The position numbers and the translations under genes were made by a program. A stretch of DNA of 64,000 nt from Hyphomicrobiales bacterium (lineage in GTDB: Bacteria > Pseudomonadota > Alphaproteobacteria > Rhizobiales > Beijerinckiaceae), in the NCBI GenBank assembly GCA_003963405.1, contig RXIY01000045.1:1-64000 (forward strand), read 5' to 3'. Below, piece by piece: positions 8,911 to 17,334 of the stretch. The number at the start of each line of letters is the position of its first letter. Position 1 is the first letter of the stretch. The notes below the pieces were generated by a model. The model saw nothing but the letters and a program-made list of their open reading frames with translations. It was not told where the DNA came from and ran no database searches.

Positions 8911-8988
8911 GTCCGGGAGCGCCCCGTCGTCGCGACGCGGTCGGGGCGCGTTCGGCCGAGCCAAGGATCGGGCTGGATCCCGCCGACT

Positions 8989-9007
8989 TATTTCAGAATC
9001 TGAAATA
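8989..9007. promoter_or_regulatory. 19-bp palindrome upstream of nsrR (candidate operator)
   Basis: TATTTCAGAATCTGAAATA is a perfect inverted repeat about a central A, ending 18 bp before the nsrR start. Position and symmetry suggest autoregulation by the Rrf2 dimer. Its half-site differs from the classical NsrR box, so another regulator is possible. Confidence 0.55.
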
Positions 9008-9025
9008 CCGTGTTAGCCTGTCAAA

Positions 9026-9457
9026 ATGCGATTGACCAATTTTACCGATTTCGGCCTTCGCGCCCTCATTCTCCTCGCCGACCGCAATCCGGAAATTCTC
9101 AGCGCGGCGACGATCGCCGATCATTTCAAGGTTTCCCGCCACCATATGGCGAAAGTCCTCCAGGAGCTCGCCGCCGCCGGTTTTGTCGAGGGAATTCGCG
9201 GCGCTCAGGGGGGCGTGAGGCTCGCCCGCGATCCCCGCGACATCCGCATCGGCGACGTCGTCCGCCGGCTCGACGATCAGCCGCTCGTGGAATGTTTCAG
9301 CCTGGAGGGCAGCGACTGCGCGCTTTTGCCGCGGTGCCGTCTGAAGGGTATGCTGGCGCGCGCCCAGCAGGGCTTCATGCGGGAGCTGGATCGCTTCACC
9401 CTCAGCGATTGCCTGCAAAAATCAGGATCTTCCCCCGGCCTCGACCTCTCCCTCTGA
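9026..9457 (+). CDS. nsrR: Rrf2-family nitric oxide sensor NsrR
   Basis: 143 residues. N-terminal winged helix MRLTNFTDFGLRALILLA and the recognition helix region TIADHFKVSRHHMAKVLQEL are NsrR-like. Three Cys at 90, 98 and 104 (ending CALLPRCRLKGML) match the Fe-S ligand triplet, although the first spacing is longer than in E. coli NsrR. NsrR represses NO detoxification genes until NO attacks its cluster. It directly precedes hcp, a standard target, which supports NsrR over IscR or RirA. Confidence 0.85.
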   Translation: MRLTNFTDFGLRALILLADRNPEILSAATIADHFKVSRHHMAKVLQELAAAGFVEGIRGAQGGVRLARDPRDIRIGDVVRRLDDQPLVECFSLEGSDCALLPRCRLKGMLARAQQGFMRELDRFTLSDCLQKSGSSPGLDLSL

Positions 9458-9501
9458 CGGTCTCGCCCGCGCCCGACGCCACCTTGACTCGCCCGCTTTT
9501 A

Positions 9502-9524
9502 ATTACGCATTCTAAATACTGCTT
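9502..9524 (+). promoter_or_regulatory. NsrR-box-like site before hcp
   Basis: ATTACGCATTC-T-AAATACTGCTT is arranged like the 11-1-11 NsrR operator (AAGATGCATTT-N-AAATGCATCTT), matching about 15 of 22 arm positions by eye. It lies 61 bp before the hcp start, in the only AT-rich part of the gap. Binding is an inference. Confidence 0.5.
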
Positions 9525-9584
9525 TCGGCGCGGGCCGCAGCGCCGGCGCATCGCGAGAAGGCCGAAAGCAGAGAGGGAGTCCCG

Positions 9585-11249
9585 ATGTTCTGTTATCAAT
9601 GCGAGCAGACCTTTAGATCCGACGACAAGGCAGGTTGCGCGGGCGCCAAGGGAATGTGCGGCAAGGACGCCGCGACCGCCGATCTGCAGGACGTGCTGCT
9701 CCATGTCTGCGAGGGAATCGGCCAGTATCTCCATCGCGCGCGCCGGCTCGGCGCGACCGACGCGGAAGCCGACCGTTTCCTTCTCTTTGCTTTCTTCACC
9801 ACGCTGACCAACGTCAATTTCAGCGCCGCCAAATTCGTCGAGTTCATCCAGCGGGCCGCGCAGCTTCGCGACGGCGCGAAAGCCCTCTATGAAAAGGCCG
9901 CGCGCGAGGCCGGCGAGACGCCGGAAACCTTAAGCGGCGCCGCCGCCTTCGTCCCCGCGAAGGATATGGCCGGGCTCCTCGCACAAGCCGGCGAAGCGGC
10001 GATCCGGAAGGACGTTGCGCGCCTCGGCGAAGACGTGGTGGGCCTGCGCGCCCTGGTGCTTTACGGCCTCAAGGGCGTCTGCGCCTATGCGCATCACGCC
10101 TGCGTGCTCGGCGAGGAGCGCGACGCGATTTATGCGGCGGTCGAACATGCGCTCGACCTTCTCGCGAGCGAACCTGAAGACATCGGGCCGCTGCTCGACG
10201 AGGCGCTGGCGCTCGGACGGGCCAATTTCCTCGCCATGGAGGCGCTGGACGCCGCCAATACCGGAAACTTCGGAACGCCGGAGCCGACGAGCGTGCGCGT
10301 GACGCCCATCAAGGGCAAGGCCATCCTCGTCTCCGGGCACGACCTGAAGGATCTGCACGCCATTCTCGAAGCCACGAAGGACAAGGGGATCAACGTCTAT
10401 ACCCATGGCGAGCTGCTGCCGGCGCATTCCTATCCCGCGCTCAGGTCCTATCCGCATCTCGCCGGCAATTACGGCGGCGCCTGGCAGGACCAGCAGAAGG
10501 AATTCGCGGAGTTCCCCGGTCCGATCGTGATGACGTCGAACTGCCTGATCGAGCCGCAGCCGCGCTATCGCGCCCGCATCTTCACCGCCGGTCCCGTGGG
10601 CTGGCCGGGCGTGCGCCACATTGCGAACGAGGACTTCACGCAGGTCGTCCAGGCGGCGCTCGCGCTGCCGGGTTTCGCCGAAGACGCAGAGGAGCAGCGC
10701 ATCACGGTCGGATTCGGCCGCGCGGCCGTGCTCGGCGTCGCCGACAAGGTCATCGACGCGGTCAAGAGCGGCGCCATCCGTCATTTCTTCATGATCGGCG
10801 GCTGCGACGGCGCCGCGCCGGGGCGCAACTATTACGCCGATTTCGCACATGAGACGCCGGACGACACGGTGATCCTCACGCTCGGCTGCGGCAAATACCG
10901 CTTCAACAAGCACGACTTCGGCACGGTCGGCGGGCTCCCGCGCCTGCTCGACATGGGCCAGTGCAACGACGCCTATTCGGCGCTCGTCGTCGCGACGAAG
11001 CTCGCCGAGGCCTTTGGCGTCGGCGTCAATGAACTGCCCTTGTCGCTGATCGTCTCCTGGTTCGAACAGAAAGCGGCGGCGGTGCTGCTCACGCTGCTCG
11101 CCCTCGGCGTGCGCAACGTGCGCCTCGGCCCGACGCTTCCGGCCTTTCTGACCCCGGCGCTGGTCGACGTTCTCGTGGAGAAGTTCGGCGTTTTGCCCAT
11201 CGGCGACGCCAGGGCCGACATCGACGCCGCGCTCAGCCGCGCCGCCTGA
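9585..11249 (+). CDS. hcp: Hybrid cluster protein (NO reductase / hydroxylamine reductase)
   Basis: 554 residues, the usual length. N-terminal Cys at 3, 6, 18 and 25 (MFCYQCEQT...[11 protein letters not shown]) show the CX2C-X11-CX6C spacing of the enteric-type, [2Fe-2S]-binding class. Hybrid-cluster ligand regions [24 protein letters not shown] and [11 protein letters not shown] are present. Hcp reduces NO to N2O and protects against nitrosative stress; hydroxylamine reductase is the older name. Lies between nsrR and a flavin reductase on the same strand, so an NO-induced operon is likely. Confidence 0.95.
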   Translation: MFCYQCEQTFRSDDKAGCAGAKGMCGKDAATADLQDVLLHVCEGIGQYLHRARRLGATDAEADRFLLFAFFTTLTNVNFSAAKFVEFIQRAAQLRDGAKALYEKAAREAGETPETLSGAAAFVPAKDMAGLLAQAGEAAIRKDVARLGEDVVGLRALVLYGLKGVCAYAHHACVLGEERDAIYAAVEHALDLLASEPEDIGPLLDEALALGRANFLAMEALDAANTGNFGTPEPTSVRVTPIKGKAILVSGHDLKDLHAILEATKDKGINVYTHGELLPAHSYPALRSYPHLAGNYGGAWQDQQKEFAEFPGPIVMTSNCLIEPQPRYRARIFTAGPVGWPGVRHIANEDFTQVVQAALALPGFAEDAEEQRITVGFGRAAVLGVADKVIDAVKSGAIRHFFMIGGCDGAAPGRNYYADFAHETPDDTVILTLGCGKYRFNKHDFGTVGGLPRLLDMGQCNDAYSALVVATKLAEAFGVGVNELPLSLIVSWFEQKAAAVLLTLLALGVRNVRLGPTLPAFLTPALVDVLVEKFGVLPIGDARADIDAALSRAA

Positions 11250-11262
11250 CGCCTTGTCCCGC

Positions 11263-11285
11263 GGGCGCCCTTACGAGGGGCGCCC
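11263..11285 (+). other. Intercistronic hairpin between hcp and its reductase
   Basis: GGGCGCCC occurs at 11263-11270 and again at 11278-11285 around TTACGAG, giving a perfect 8-bp stem. With no T run it is more likely an mRNA stability or processing element than a terminator, so hcp and the reductase can still be co-transcribed. Confidence 0.4.
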
Positions 11286-11310
11286 GTCGTCCCATCCGGA
11301 AACGCCGCAC

Positions 11311-12345
11311 ATGTTCAAGGTCGAACTTCTCACCCGCGACGGCGCCGCCATCGCCTTCGACGCCGAACCGTCGGAAAATCTGCTCGCCGCCGCCGAGCGG
11401 GCGAACATCTATCTCCCCTCTTCGTGCCGCGAGGGCGCCTGCGGCGCCTGCCGCGTCACGCATGCGTCGGGCGACATCGAACTCGACGCCTATAGCAGCG
11501 CCGCGCTCAGCGACGCCGAGCGGGCGGCCGGCGGCATTCTCCTGTGCCGCGCCCATGCGCATGGCGATGTGGCGCTGCACGCGCCCTTCGACGCGGCGTC
11601 GATCGGCTTTGCGCCGACGCCGCAGCGGCGCGCGACGATCGTCGACATCGGCCCCGCCGGGGCCAGGGCGATGAGGATTGTCCTGCAATATGAGGAAGAC
11701 CCCGATTTCGGCAGGGCCGCCCAGTTCGTCGCCGGGCAATTCGCGGAACTTGAAATTCCCGAAAGCGGAATCAGGCGATCCTACTCGCTGGCCAACGCCC
11801 CCAACTGGGACGGAAAGCTCGAGTTCCTCATCCGCTTGCAGCCCGGCGGCGCCTTTTCAACCTATCTGAGGGAGCGCGCCAGTATCGGCGACGCGCTGAT
11901 CGTGCATGGACCCAAGGGGCAATTCACGCTCGATGAAGCGAGCCTCGCGCCGCGCTGGTTCGTGGCCGGCGGCACCGGCCTTGCGCCCGCCTTGTCGATG
12001 CTGCGCCATATGGCGGAACTCGCCGACCCTTGCCCCGCCCGGCTTTTCTTCGGGGTCAATCGCGTGGACGAACTCTTCGCCCTCGACGCCCTGGAGGAGA
12101 TCCGCGCAGCCCTGCCTCAGCTGGCCGTCACGATTTGCGTCTGGGCGCCGGAAACCCCGCCGGAAACCCGATGGCGCGGCTTCGCCGGCACGCCCGCAGA
12201 GGCGCTGGCGCAATCATTGGCGAACGCCTCCGAGCGGCCCGACATCTATGTCTGCGGTCCGCCCGCGCTGATCACGTCCGTGGAGACGGTCGCTCTCGCT
12301 GGCGGCGCCGGCGCGACTTACGCCGAGCGGTTTTTGGCCGCGTAG
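11311..12345 (+). CDS. MmoC/BenC-type [2Fe-2S] flavin reductase, likely Hcp electron donor
   Basis: 344 residues. Plant-type ferredoxin domain first (C39-x4-C44-x2-C47-x31-C79: SSCREGACGACR...LLCR), then FAD domain (RRSYSLAN at about 155-162, IRLQPGGAFSTYL) and NAD domain (VAGGTGLAPALSM, then IYVCGPPALI). This order matches methane monooxygenase component C and benzoate dioxygenase reductases. E. coli Hcr has its [2Fe-2S] domain at the C-terminus. Position 61 bp after hcp argues for a role as Hcp reductase by convergent recruitment. No monooxygenase genes are nearby. Confidence 0.82.
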   Translation: MFKVELLTRDGAAIAFDAEPSENLLAAAERANIYLPSSCREGACGACRVTHASGDIELDAYSSAALSDAERAAGGILLCRAHAHGDVALHAPFDAASIGFAPTPQRRATIVDIGPAGARAMRIVLQYEEDPDFGRAAQFVAGQFAELEIPESGIRRSYSLANAPNWDGKLEFLIRLQPGGAFSTYLRERASIGDALIVHGPKGQFTLDEASLAPRWFVAGGTGLAPALSMLRHMAELADPCPARLFFGVNRVDELFALDALEEIRAALPQLAVTICVWAPETPPETRWRGFAGTPAEALAQSLANASERPDIYVCGPPALITSVETVALAGGAGATYAERFLAA

Positions 12346-12369
12346 AGCGCGGCTCCTCGCGCGAGCCTC

Positions 12370-12741
12370 TCAGGGCGCGGCGTCGTCTTCCTCGCCGGCG
12401 CGCGCCTGCGGATCGGCGGCCGCCATCTTCGCCTCCCCCACATAGCGCTGCATTGCGCCGAGCGCGCCTTGCGCGATCCCGGCGAGCGCAAGCTCGGGCG
12501 ACCGGAGCGCGAGCCCGACAGCAAGCTTCGTGCGGCCCATCGCCTCATTAGCGTAGCCGCGCAGCTGATCGCTCGGGCCCGACTGCACGACATCGCCAAA
12601 AGCCTGGGACAAGGCCTGATTGAGCCGCGCGGGGGCGGCGGCCGGCGCGGCCGCCTCCGGCGACGCCACGCCCGCCATCCCGGCCCTTGCCTCGACTGGT
12701 TGCGTGATCTCCTGCTCTACAGTGTTGATCGGATTCGACAT
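12370..12741 (-). CDS. Hypothetical Ala-rich protein, CsbD-like core
   Basis: 123 residues, soluble, Ala/Pro-rich N-terminus followed by QLRGYANEAMGRTKLAVGLAL. That stretch loosely resembles the amphipathic repeats of CsbD-type stress proteins, but the match is weak. The C-terminus is acidic. It converges on the hcp reductase with a 24-bp gap. Start at ATG 12741. Function unknown. Confidence 0.5.
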   Translation of the reverse strand: MSNPINTVEQEITQPVEARAGMAGVASPEAAAPAAAPARLNQALSQAFGDVVQSGPSDQLRGYANEAMGRTKLAVGLALRSPELALAGIAQGALGAMQRYVGEAKMAAADPQARAGEEDDAAP

Positions 12742-12784
12742 GGATTTGCTCGCCTTCCCACGCCGCGCAGGCGTCGGCTTCCTC

Positions 12785-13111
12785 TCAAGTTGAAACGGGA
12801 GTCCTCCCGCCGTGTCCCGAACCCCGCTCCGCGACGCCGAAGGCGACGTCGCGCCACTCGCGAATCCAGAAATCCGCGACGCTGAAACGCGCGATCTCCG
12901 CCCCCTCCGGATCGATGACGACGATGGCGTCGAAGTCCACAGTTTGGAGCGCTCTCGGACTGCTCATCTCGATTTCGAAGAAACGCCTGACCTGCTCGAC
13001 GACCTCGCTGCGATCGGCCGAAGGCCGCTCATATTCCCGCAGCGTTTTCGTCTCCGGGCCAGCCACGCCGCCGTCGACGATCCTGATTTCCTTGACGCGG
13101 TAGGGTTGCAT
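12785..13111 (-). CDS. Hypothetical protein
   Basis: 108 residues: MQPYRVKEIRIVDGG, a charged middle with SEVVEQVRRFFEIE, then VDFDAIVVIDPEGAEIARFSVADFWIREWRDVA. No signal peptide or membrane helix. The strand pattern looks like a small alpha/beta domain, but I do not recognise a family. It is 43 bp upstream of the 12370 gene on the same strand and could form an operon with it. Confidence 0.5.
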   Translation of the reverse strand: MQPYRVKEIRIVDGGVAGPETKTLREYERPSADRSEVVEQVRRFFEIEMSSPRALQTVDFDAIVVIDPEGAEIARFSVADFWIREWRDVAFGVAERGSGHGGRTPVST

Positions 13112-13317
13112 TTTCCGGCCTCGGCTTTTTCCAGCGCATGAGAGTGAAATTGGTTGGCCGCCGCAGGCGTCAAGGGTAGCCGGCGGAACCGCAGGGCTTC
13201 CTCGCAGCGCCGAGGGAAGAACGCCCGACCAGGCCGCAGCTGGTTTTTGGCGAAGCCCGTTCTTATTTGAACGTTTGCCGTCGTCGCGCCGGGGCGGCTG
13301 CGAAGCACGGGCTAGTT

Positions 13318-13755
13318 ATGGGGAAAGGCATGAGCGAAAGTTGGCAATATCAGATCCGTTTCAGGCTCACCGAGCAACAGGCGGAAGCCGCCCGAAACGA
13401 CCCCGACGATCCGGCTTTCAAGACCGTCGCCGCGATCCTCGCCCCCCACGACGCGACGATCAGAAGCCAATATGACGCTTTCGCGGGCTATGTCGCGGAA
13501 GCCGAACGCAACGGGGTCGAGCAGTATCCGCTTTACAAATGGACCAAGGCGACGATCGAGGATCCCGCCAAGAAAAGAAAACACCTGGCCTCCTTCACGG
13601 TGATCGTCGGCGGCTCGGAAATCTACGACAAGGCGACCGCGGACGCGATCGAGGCGGGATTGCGGCCGCTCGTCGAACAAGGCCTGATCGCCGGCCTCAC
13701 GCGGCACGACACCAATCCCGCGAACAATCCGCAAATGCCCGCGCAATATCGTTGA
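13318..13755 (+). CDS. Hypothetical soluble protein
   Basis: 145 residues (from ATG 13318; ATG 13330 is a second option, and neither has a clear ribosome binding site). It contains WQYQIRFRLTEQQAEAARNDP, a middle helix region, and KHLASFTVIVGGSEIYDKATADAIEAGLRPLVEQGLIAGLTRHD. No membrane segment. Family not recognised. It is divergent from 12785 and convergent with the AIM24-like gene. Confidence 0.5.
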   Translation: MGKGMSESWQYQIRFRLTEQQAEAARNDPDDPAFKTVAAILAPHDATIRSQYDAFAGYVAEAERNGVEQYPLYKWTKATIEDPAKKRKHLASFTVIVGGSEIYDKATADAIEAGLRPLVEQGLIAGLTRHDTNPANNPQMPAQYR

Positions 13756-13791
13756 CGAGGAGCCTTCCCGCCGCCGGCGGGCGGGAGGCCC

Positions 13792-14769
13792 TCAGCTTCC
13801 GAGCGCGACGTCGCCCCAACGAAAAAAAGACGAAATGACCCGGATGACGACGCCGAGAAGCCCGGAGCCGCCATAGAGATTTGTCTTGTTGAGTTGCGTA
13901 TAGACGAACGCCGGCCGGTCCGAGTCGTTCACGAGTTCGCAGAGGAAAAATCCCTCGCGCGCCTTTATGGAGTTGAACAGGATTTTCGCGGAAGCGCCAA
14001 AATCTCGCGCTTTTTGAGCTTTGATCGTGCGCGCTGGAGCTTCGCCCGGCCGGGATCTCTCCCCTTCGTCGGCTGCTGCTTCATTCGGCTGTCGCTCCAA
14101 CGCATCCTCGCCGGCGCGATCCGTCGGCTGCAATGCGCATGATACATTTTCGGTCACCGCGATGACGTTGCCAAGGGCGATATGGCGTCTCTCGCCCGGT
14201 TCGAGTTTCTCGCTCCAGACCATCGTTCGGCCCGAGACGCAGAGGATCGAATTATGTGAGTCCGGATCTTGCGGCCGCGCCCGATAGACATAGGGCGCGC
14301 GCGCCCAGCTCATGATCGAGGGATCGCAAAATTGCGACCTGATTTCCACGTCGGACGACGAACACAAATAAGCGGGCTGGAGGAAGAGCAGCGGCGGCGC
14401 GCCCTCTCTGGCGAGATCGGACAGGTTGATTTTTTCCAGGACGTTCCCATCGCCCGCGGTCAGCAGCACTTCCCTTTGTCCGCCGATCGTCCTGATGATA
14501 TTGAACTTGACGTCGCCGCCGCCCCAGAGAACGCGACTGATGAAATTCAGTTCCGCAGCAAACCCGGAACGGCGCGGGACAGGATGGGGGCTCTTGTGGA
14601 GAATGTTCCCTGTCCCTGCCCACCTGCTGACCGAACGGCCCGGCCGATCGAAGATCGAGGCGTCCGGCCCTATCGTGACGATTACGCCCTGACGACCCTC
14701 CAGAACATGGAAGTCCGCCTCCCCTTCCTCGAGGGAAAGGCGCGTCATGTTGAAGAATGGGTGACGCAT
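13792..14769 (-). CDS. AIM24-like protein
   Basis: About 325 residues of mainly beta-strand sequence. VLEGRQGVIVTIGPDASIFDRPG and the later ILCVSGRTMVWSEKLEPGERRHIALGNVIAVTENVSC resemble AIM24/DUF124 (TRAP-like) beta-barrels, where a protein binds its own basal structure repeatedly. An Arg/Glu/Ala-rich linker (about residues 215-245) splits it from a C-terminal FFLCELVNDSDRPAFVYTQ part ending in a hydrophobic stretch. ATG 14769 or the in-frame ATG 14748 may start it. Family call is tentative. Confidence 0.5.
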   Translation of the reverse strand: MRHPFFNMTRLSLEEGEADFHVLEGRQGVIVTIGPDASIFDRPGRSVSRWAGTGNILHKSPHPVPRRSGFAAELNFISRVLWGGGDVKFNIIRTIGGQREVLLTAGDGNVLEKINLSDLAREGAPPLLFLQPAYLCSSSDVEIRSQFCDPSIMSWARAPYVYRARPQDPDSHNSILCVSGRTMVWSEKLEPGERRHIALGNVIAVTENVSCALQPTDRAGEDALERQPNEAAADEGERSRPGEAPARTIKAQKARDFGASAKILFNSIKAREGFFLCELVNDSDRPAFVYTQLNKTNLYGGSGLLGVVIRVISSFFRWGDVALGS

Positions 14770-14877
14770 CGTTTTCGGTCCCGTGATTTTGCGGCGAGGC
14801 GACGAAGCTCCACATTGCGAATGATTCGCATTTTCGCGCAATAGAGACAAAGGAAGCGAACAAAGGAAGCGAACGCC

Positions 14878-15519
14878 TTGGAATCCTGTTTGGTCTGGAG
14901 CGTGGTCGCGCTGCTCTCCTGTGGCCTTTGGGCGATGATTCTGACAGACGGGTCGGTGCGAAGAGCGGTTCACCTGTCTCTGGCGCGCCGCATCGGCGGC
15001 GTCTTTTCTCCAGAAATCATCGTTGTCGGCGACAGCCTCGCAGCCTCCTGCCGCTGGACGCGGCTCGCGGGCCGCCCCTTCGGCGTTCTGAACCTTGCGG
15101 CAGGCGGCGCGACGCTCAAGGAAATCGCCGGCCAGATTTACAGCGCGCGCGGGATCGAGGCTTCTTTTCTGCTCATCAACGGCGGTCTGAACGATCTCCT
15201 GTTCGACGCCGCGCAGACCGACCGTTTAGAGGAGGATTTCGTCGCGCTGACGCGGCGGATCGACAATGGCGTTACTGTCGCCGTCACGCTCATGCCCTTT
15301 GTCGACGACGTCGCGAAGGCGCAGCGCATCCAGGCGGCGAACACGGCGCTGTCCTGCCTCTGTCGCCAGCGCGGATATCTCACTGTGGATCTCAATCCGT
15401 CGATTTCCGCCAATGGCGCGCGCCGTCCCGATATGACGACCGACGGCCTGCATTTCACGCGCGCCGCCGAAGCAATATGGGTCGGCGCCATCCAGAGCGC
15501 GATCAGCGAACGTCGCTAG
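14878..15519 (+). CDS. SGNH/GDSL-type hydrolase
   Basis: 213 residues from a TTG start. An N-terminal hydrophobic helix (VWSVVALLSCGLWAMIL) probably anchors or exports it. SGNH blocks: IIVVGDSLAAS (Ser nucleophile, residues about 48-58), NLAAGGATL (Gly), INGGLNDLL (Asn), and DMTTDGLHFT (Asp-x2-His). It probably hydrolyses an ester on a cell envelope glycan or lipid. Its TAG stop shares a CTAG palindrome with the stop of the convergent L,D-transpeptidase gene. Confidence 0.72.
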   Translation: MESCLVWSVVALLSCGLWAMILTDGSVRRAVHLSLARRIGGVFSPEIIVVGDSLAASCRWTRLAGRPFGVLNLAAGGATLKEIAGQIYSARGIEASFLLINGGLNDLLFDAAQTDRLEEDFVALTRRIDNGVTVAVTLMPFVDDVAKAQRIQAANTALSCLCRQRGYLTVDLNPSISANGARRPDMTTDGLHFTRAAEAIWVGAIQSAISERR

Positions 15520-17165
15520 CGCAGTTTCACGGTGATGTCGGTGCCGACGTTTCCGGTTTCGCCGCTCAATGGCAGATCGGAAACGATGATCGACGCTCCG
15601 AGCCAGAGACGTTCCGCGATGCGGTCACGAATATCCTGTGGCAACTCGACCCGCTCGAGCGCCTCGGCAGGCCCCGAGGCTGGCCCCTGCGCCGAGGTTC
15701 CGGAGTCGATGTCCACGGCTCTCCTGCTTTTGCGCTCGCTTCGCGCCTCTGGCGCCTGCGGCGGCAGCGATACGACCGACCATTGCAGCGCCGTACCGTC
15801 GCCAGTGGCGGCTGTCGCGATATAGACATGCGATCCAAGAGGCGCTTCCGGATCGCGCAGGCTCACTGGCGCGTCGAAAAGCGGCGCCAGCCCCTGGCGC
15901 ACGTAAATCCGGCGGTCTTTCCGACTGATCAGGACCGACACCGGCATCGTGCGGCGACGCGCTTGCGTCTCCGCGATCGCTGCGGCTTGCGACGCGGCGG
16001 TCGCGTCGCTCAACCGCTTGAGGGCGTCGGTCAATTGAGCGTCCCTGGCGGCGAATGCGCCTTTCGCCGCCTCGAGCCTCGCTGAGGCGTCCGCCAGCGC
16101 GGCCTGGGCGGCGTCCTTCGCGGCCTCGGCCTTCTCATAGGTGGCGGCGGCGGCCTCCGCCTTGCCGACCCGCACGCCGTCGACCGCGCCGGAGCGCGCT
16201 GTTACGAGGAGCGACGCGTCCCTGCCTGCCCGCGCGGCCTCAAGGAACGCCGTCGCTTTTTCGGCTCTCGACAGAGCTGACGCATTCATTGCTTCGGCGG
16301 CGTCACGTTCCTTGGCGGCCTGCGCGGCTTCCGCCTTGGAAGAAACGACGTCCGCCGCGGCCTCCTTGGCGCGTTTCGCGGCCGCCGCGGCCTCCGTCAC
16401 GGCCTTCGCCCGGAGTTGCTCTGCGTATTGAGCCGGATTGAGGCGCGGCTCCGCCGCAAGCGGCGCGGAGGTTTTCGCGGCGACCGTGGTCTCGGCAGGC
16501 CCCGGCGCGACCATCTTCGGCGTCGGCAGCGCGGGATGGACAAAATCCACCGGGCCCGTCTCGCGCGGCGAGATGATGACGCGCTCGCCGATTTTGGTCA
16601 TGCCCCAAAGCCTGGCCGCAAATTGCGCCGGAAGCCTGATGCAGCCATGCGAGGCGGGATGTCCCGGCACCACGCCGACATGCATGGCGATGCCCGACCA
16701 TGTGACCCTTTGCATCAAGGGCATTGGCGCGCCGGAGTATATGTTCGAGCGGTGGTAGCGTTCGCGGCCGATGATGGTGAAGACGCCCCTTGGCGTGGGA
16801 TGGCCGGCGATTCCCGTCGAAACCATCGAACGCGCCACCAGGCCGGCGTGGTTGTAAATCGAGACCTGCTGATCCGCGATCGAGACAATGAGAAAGAGGG
16901 GTGGTTCGGGAGTGACGGCCCCCGCAGCGTTGCCTGGGTTCGGCAGCGGGGCGTCGGCGGCTTTCGCCTTTCGGTGAATGCGATCCTTATTGCTCCTGTG
17001 ACGCCGATGCCGCGCCATTCGCGGCGCCGCAGCTTCGCCGTCGAAAAACGGAAATGCTCCCTGAGCAGAGGCCGGCCCGGCGCTCAGATCGCTAATGAAA
17101 ACGCTTGCAGCAAGGCTTGCGAAGGCAAAAATATGGCGGTTGCGCCGCCATCCGCGTAAATTCAT
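15516..17165 (-). CDS. L,D-transpeptidase (YkuD) with coiled-coil and second YkuD-like module
   Basis: 549 residues. Signal peptide to about residue 35 (ASAQ), basic linker, YkuD domain at about 90-200 with MHVGVVPGHPASHGCIRLP (catalytic Cys175). Residues about 245-400 are Ala/Lys/Glu-rich coiled coil. After it comes PVSVLISRKDRRIYVRQG...PLGSHVYIAT, which looks like a second YkuD-like fold without the HGC motif. The enzyme makes 3-3 peptidoglycan cross-links or anchors outer-membrane proteins to peptidoglycan. Domain 1 is clear; the degenerate second domain is inferred. Confidence 0.87.
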   Translation of the reverse strand: MNLRGWRRNRHIFAFASLAASVFISDLSAGPASAQGAFPFFDGEAAAPRMARHRRHRSNKDRIHRKAKAADAPLPNPGNAAGAVTPEPPLFLIVSIADQQVSIYNHAGLVARSMVSTGIAGHPTPRGVFTIIGRERYHRSNIYSGAPMPLMQRVTWSGIAMHVGVVPGHPASHGCIRLPAQFAARLWGMTKIGERVIISPRETGPVDFVHPALPTPKMVAPGPAETTVAAKTSAPLAAEPRLNPAQYAEQLRAKAVTEAAAAAKRAKEAAADVVSSKAEAAQAAKERDAAEAMNASALSRAEKATAFLEAARAGRDASLLVTARSGAVDGVRVGKAEAAAATYEKAEAAKDAAQAALADASARLEAAKGAFAARDAQLTDALKRLSDATAASQAAAIAETQARRRTMPVSVLISRKDRRIYVRQGLAPLFDAPVSLRDPEAPLGSHVYIATAATGDGTALQWSVVSLPPQAPEARSERKSRRAVDIDSGTSAQGPASGPAEALERVELPQDIRDRIAERLWLGASIIVSDLPLSGETGNVGTDITVKLR

Positions 17166-17334
17166 CTGACGCCCCCGAAGTTGAAAACAGGGCAGAGCTG
17201 ACCGTCAACGATCAACCTTTCCGGCTCGTTAACGACGTTCGCAGCCCGACGAAGGCGCAGCTTCAGAGGCGCCGCGCCGTCGACCCTCGCAGAAATCTTT
17301 GTCCTGAAGTTGACCGGGCGTCAGGCGCGACGAC

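Noticed and set aside
11311..12345. Soluble methane monooxygenase operon suggested by the MmoC-like reductase
   Set aside because: No mmoX, Y, B, Z or D homologue is nearby; the gene sits next to hcp instead.
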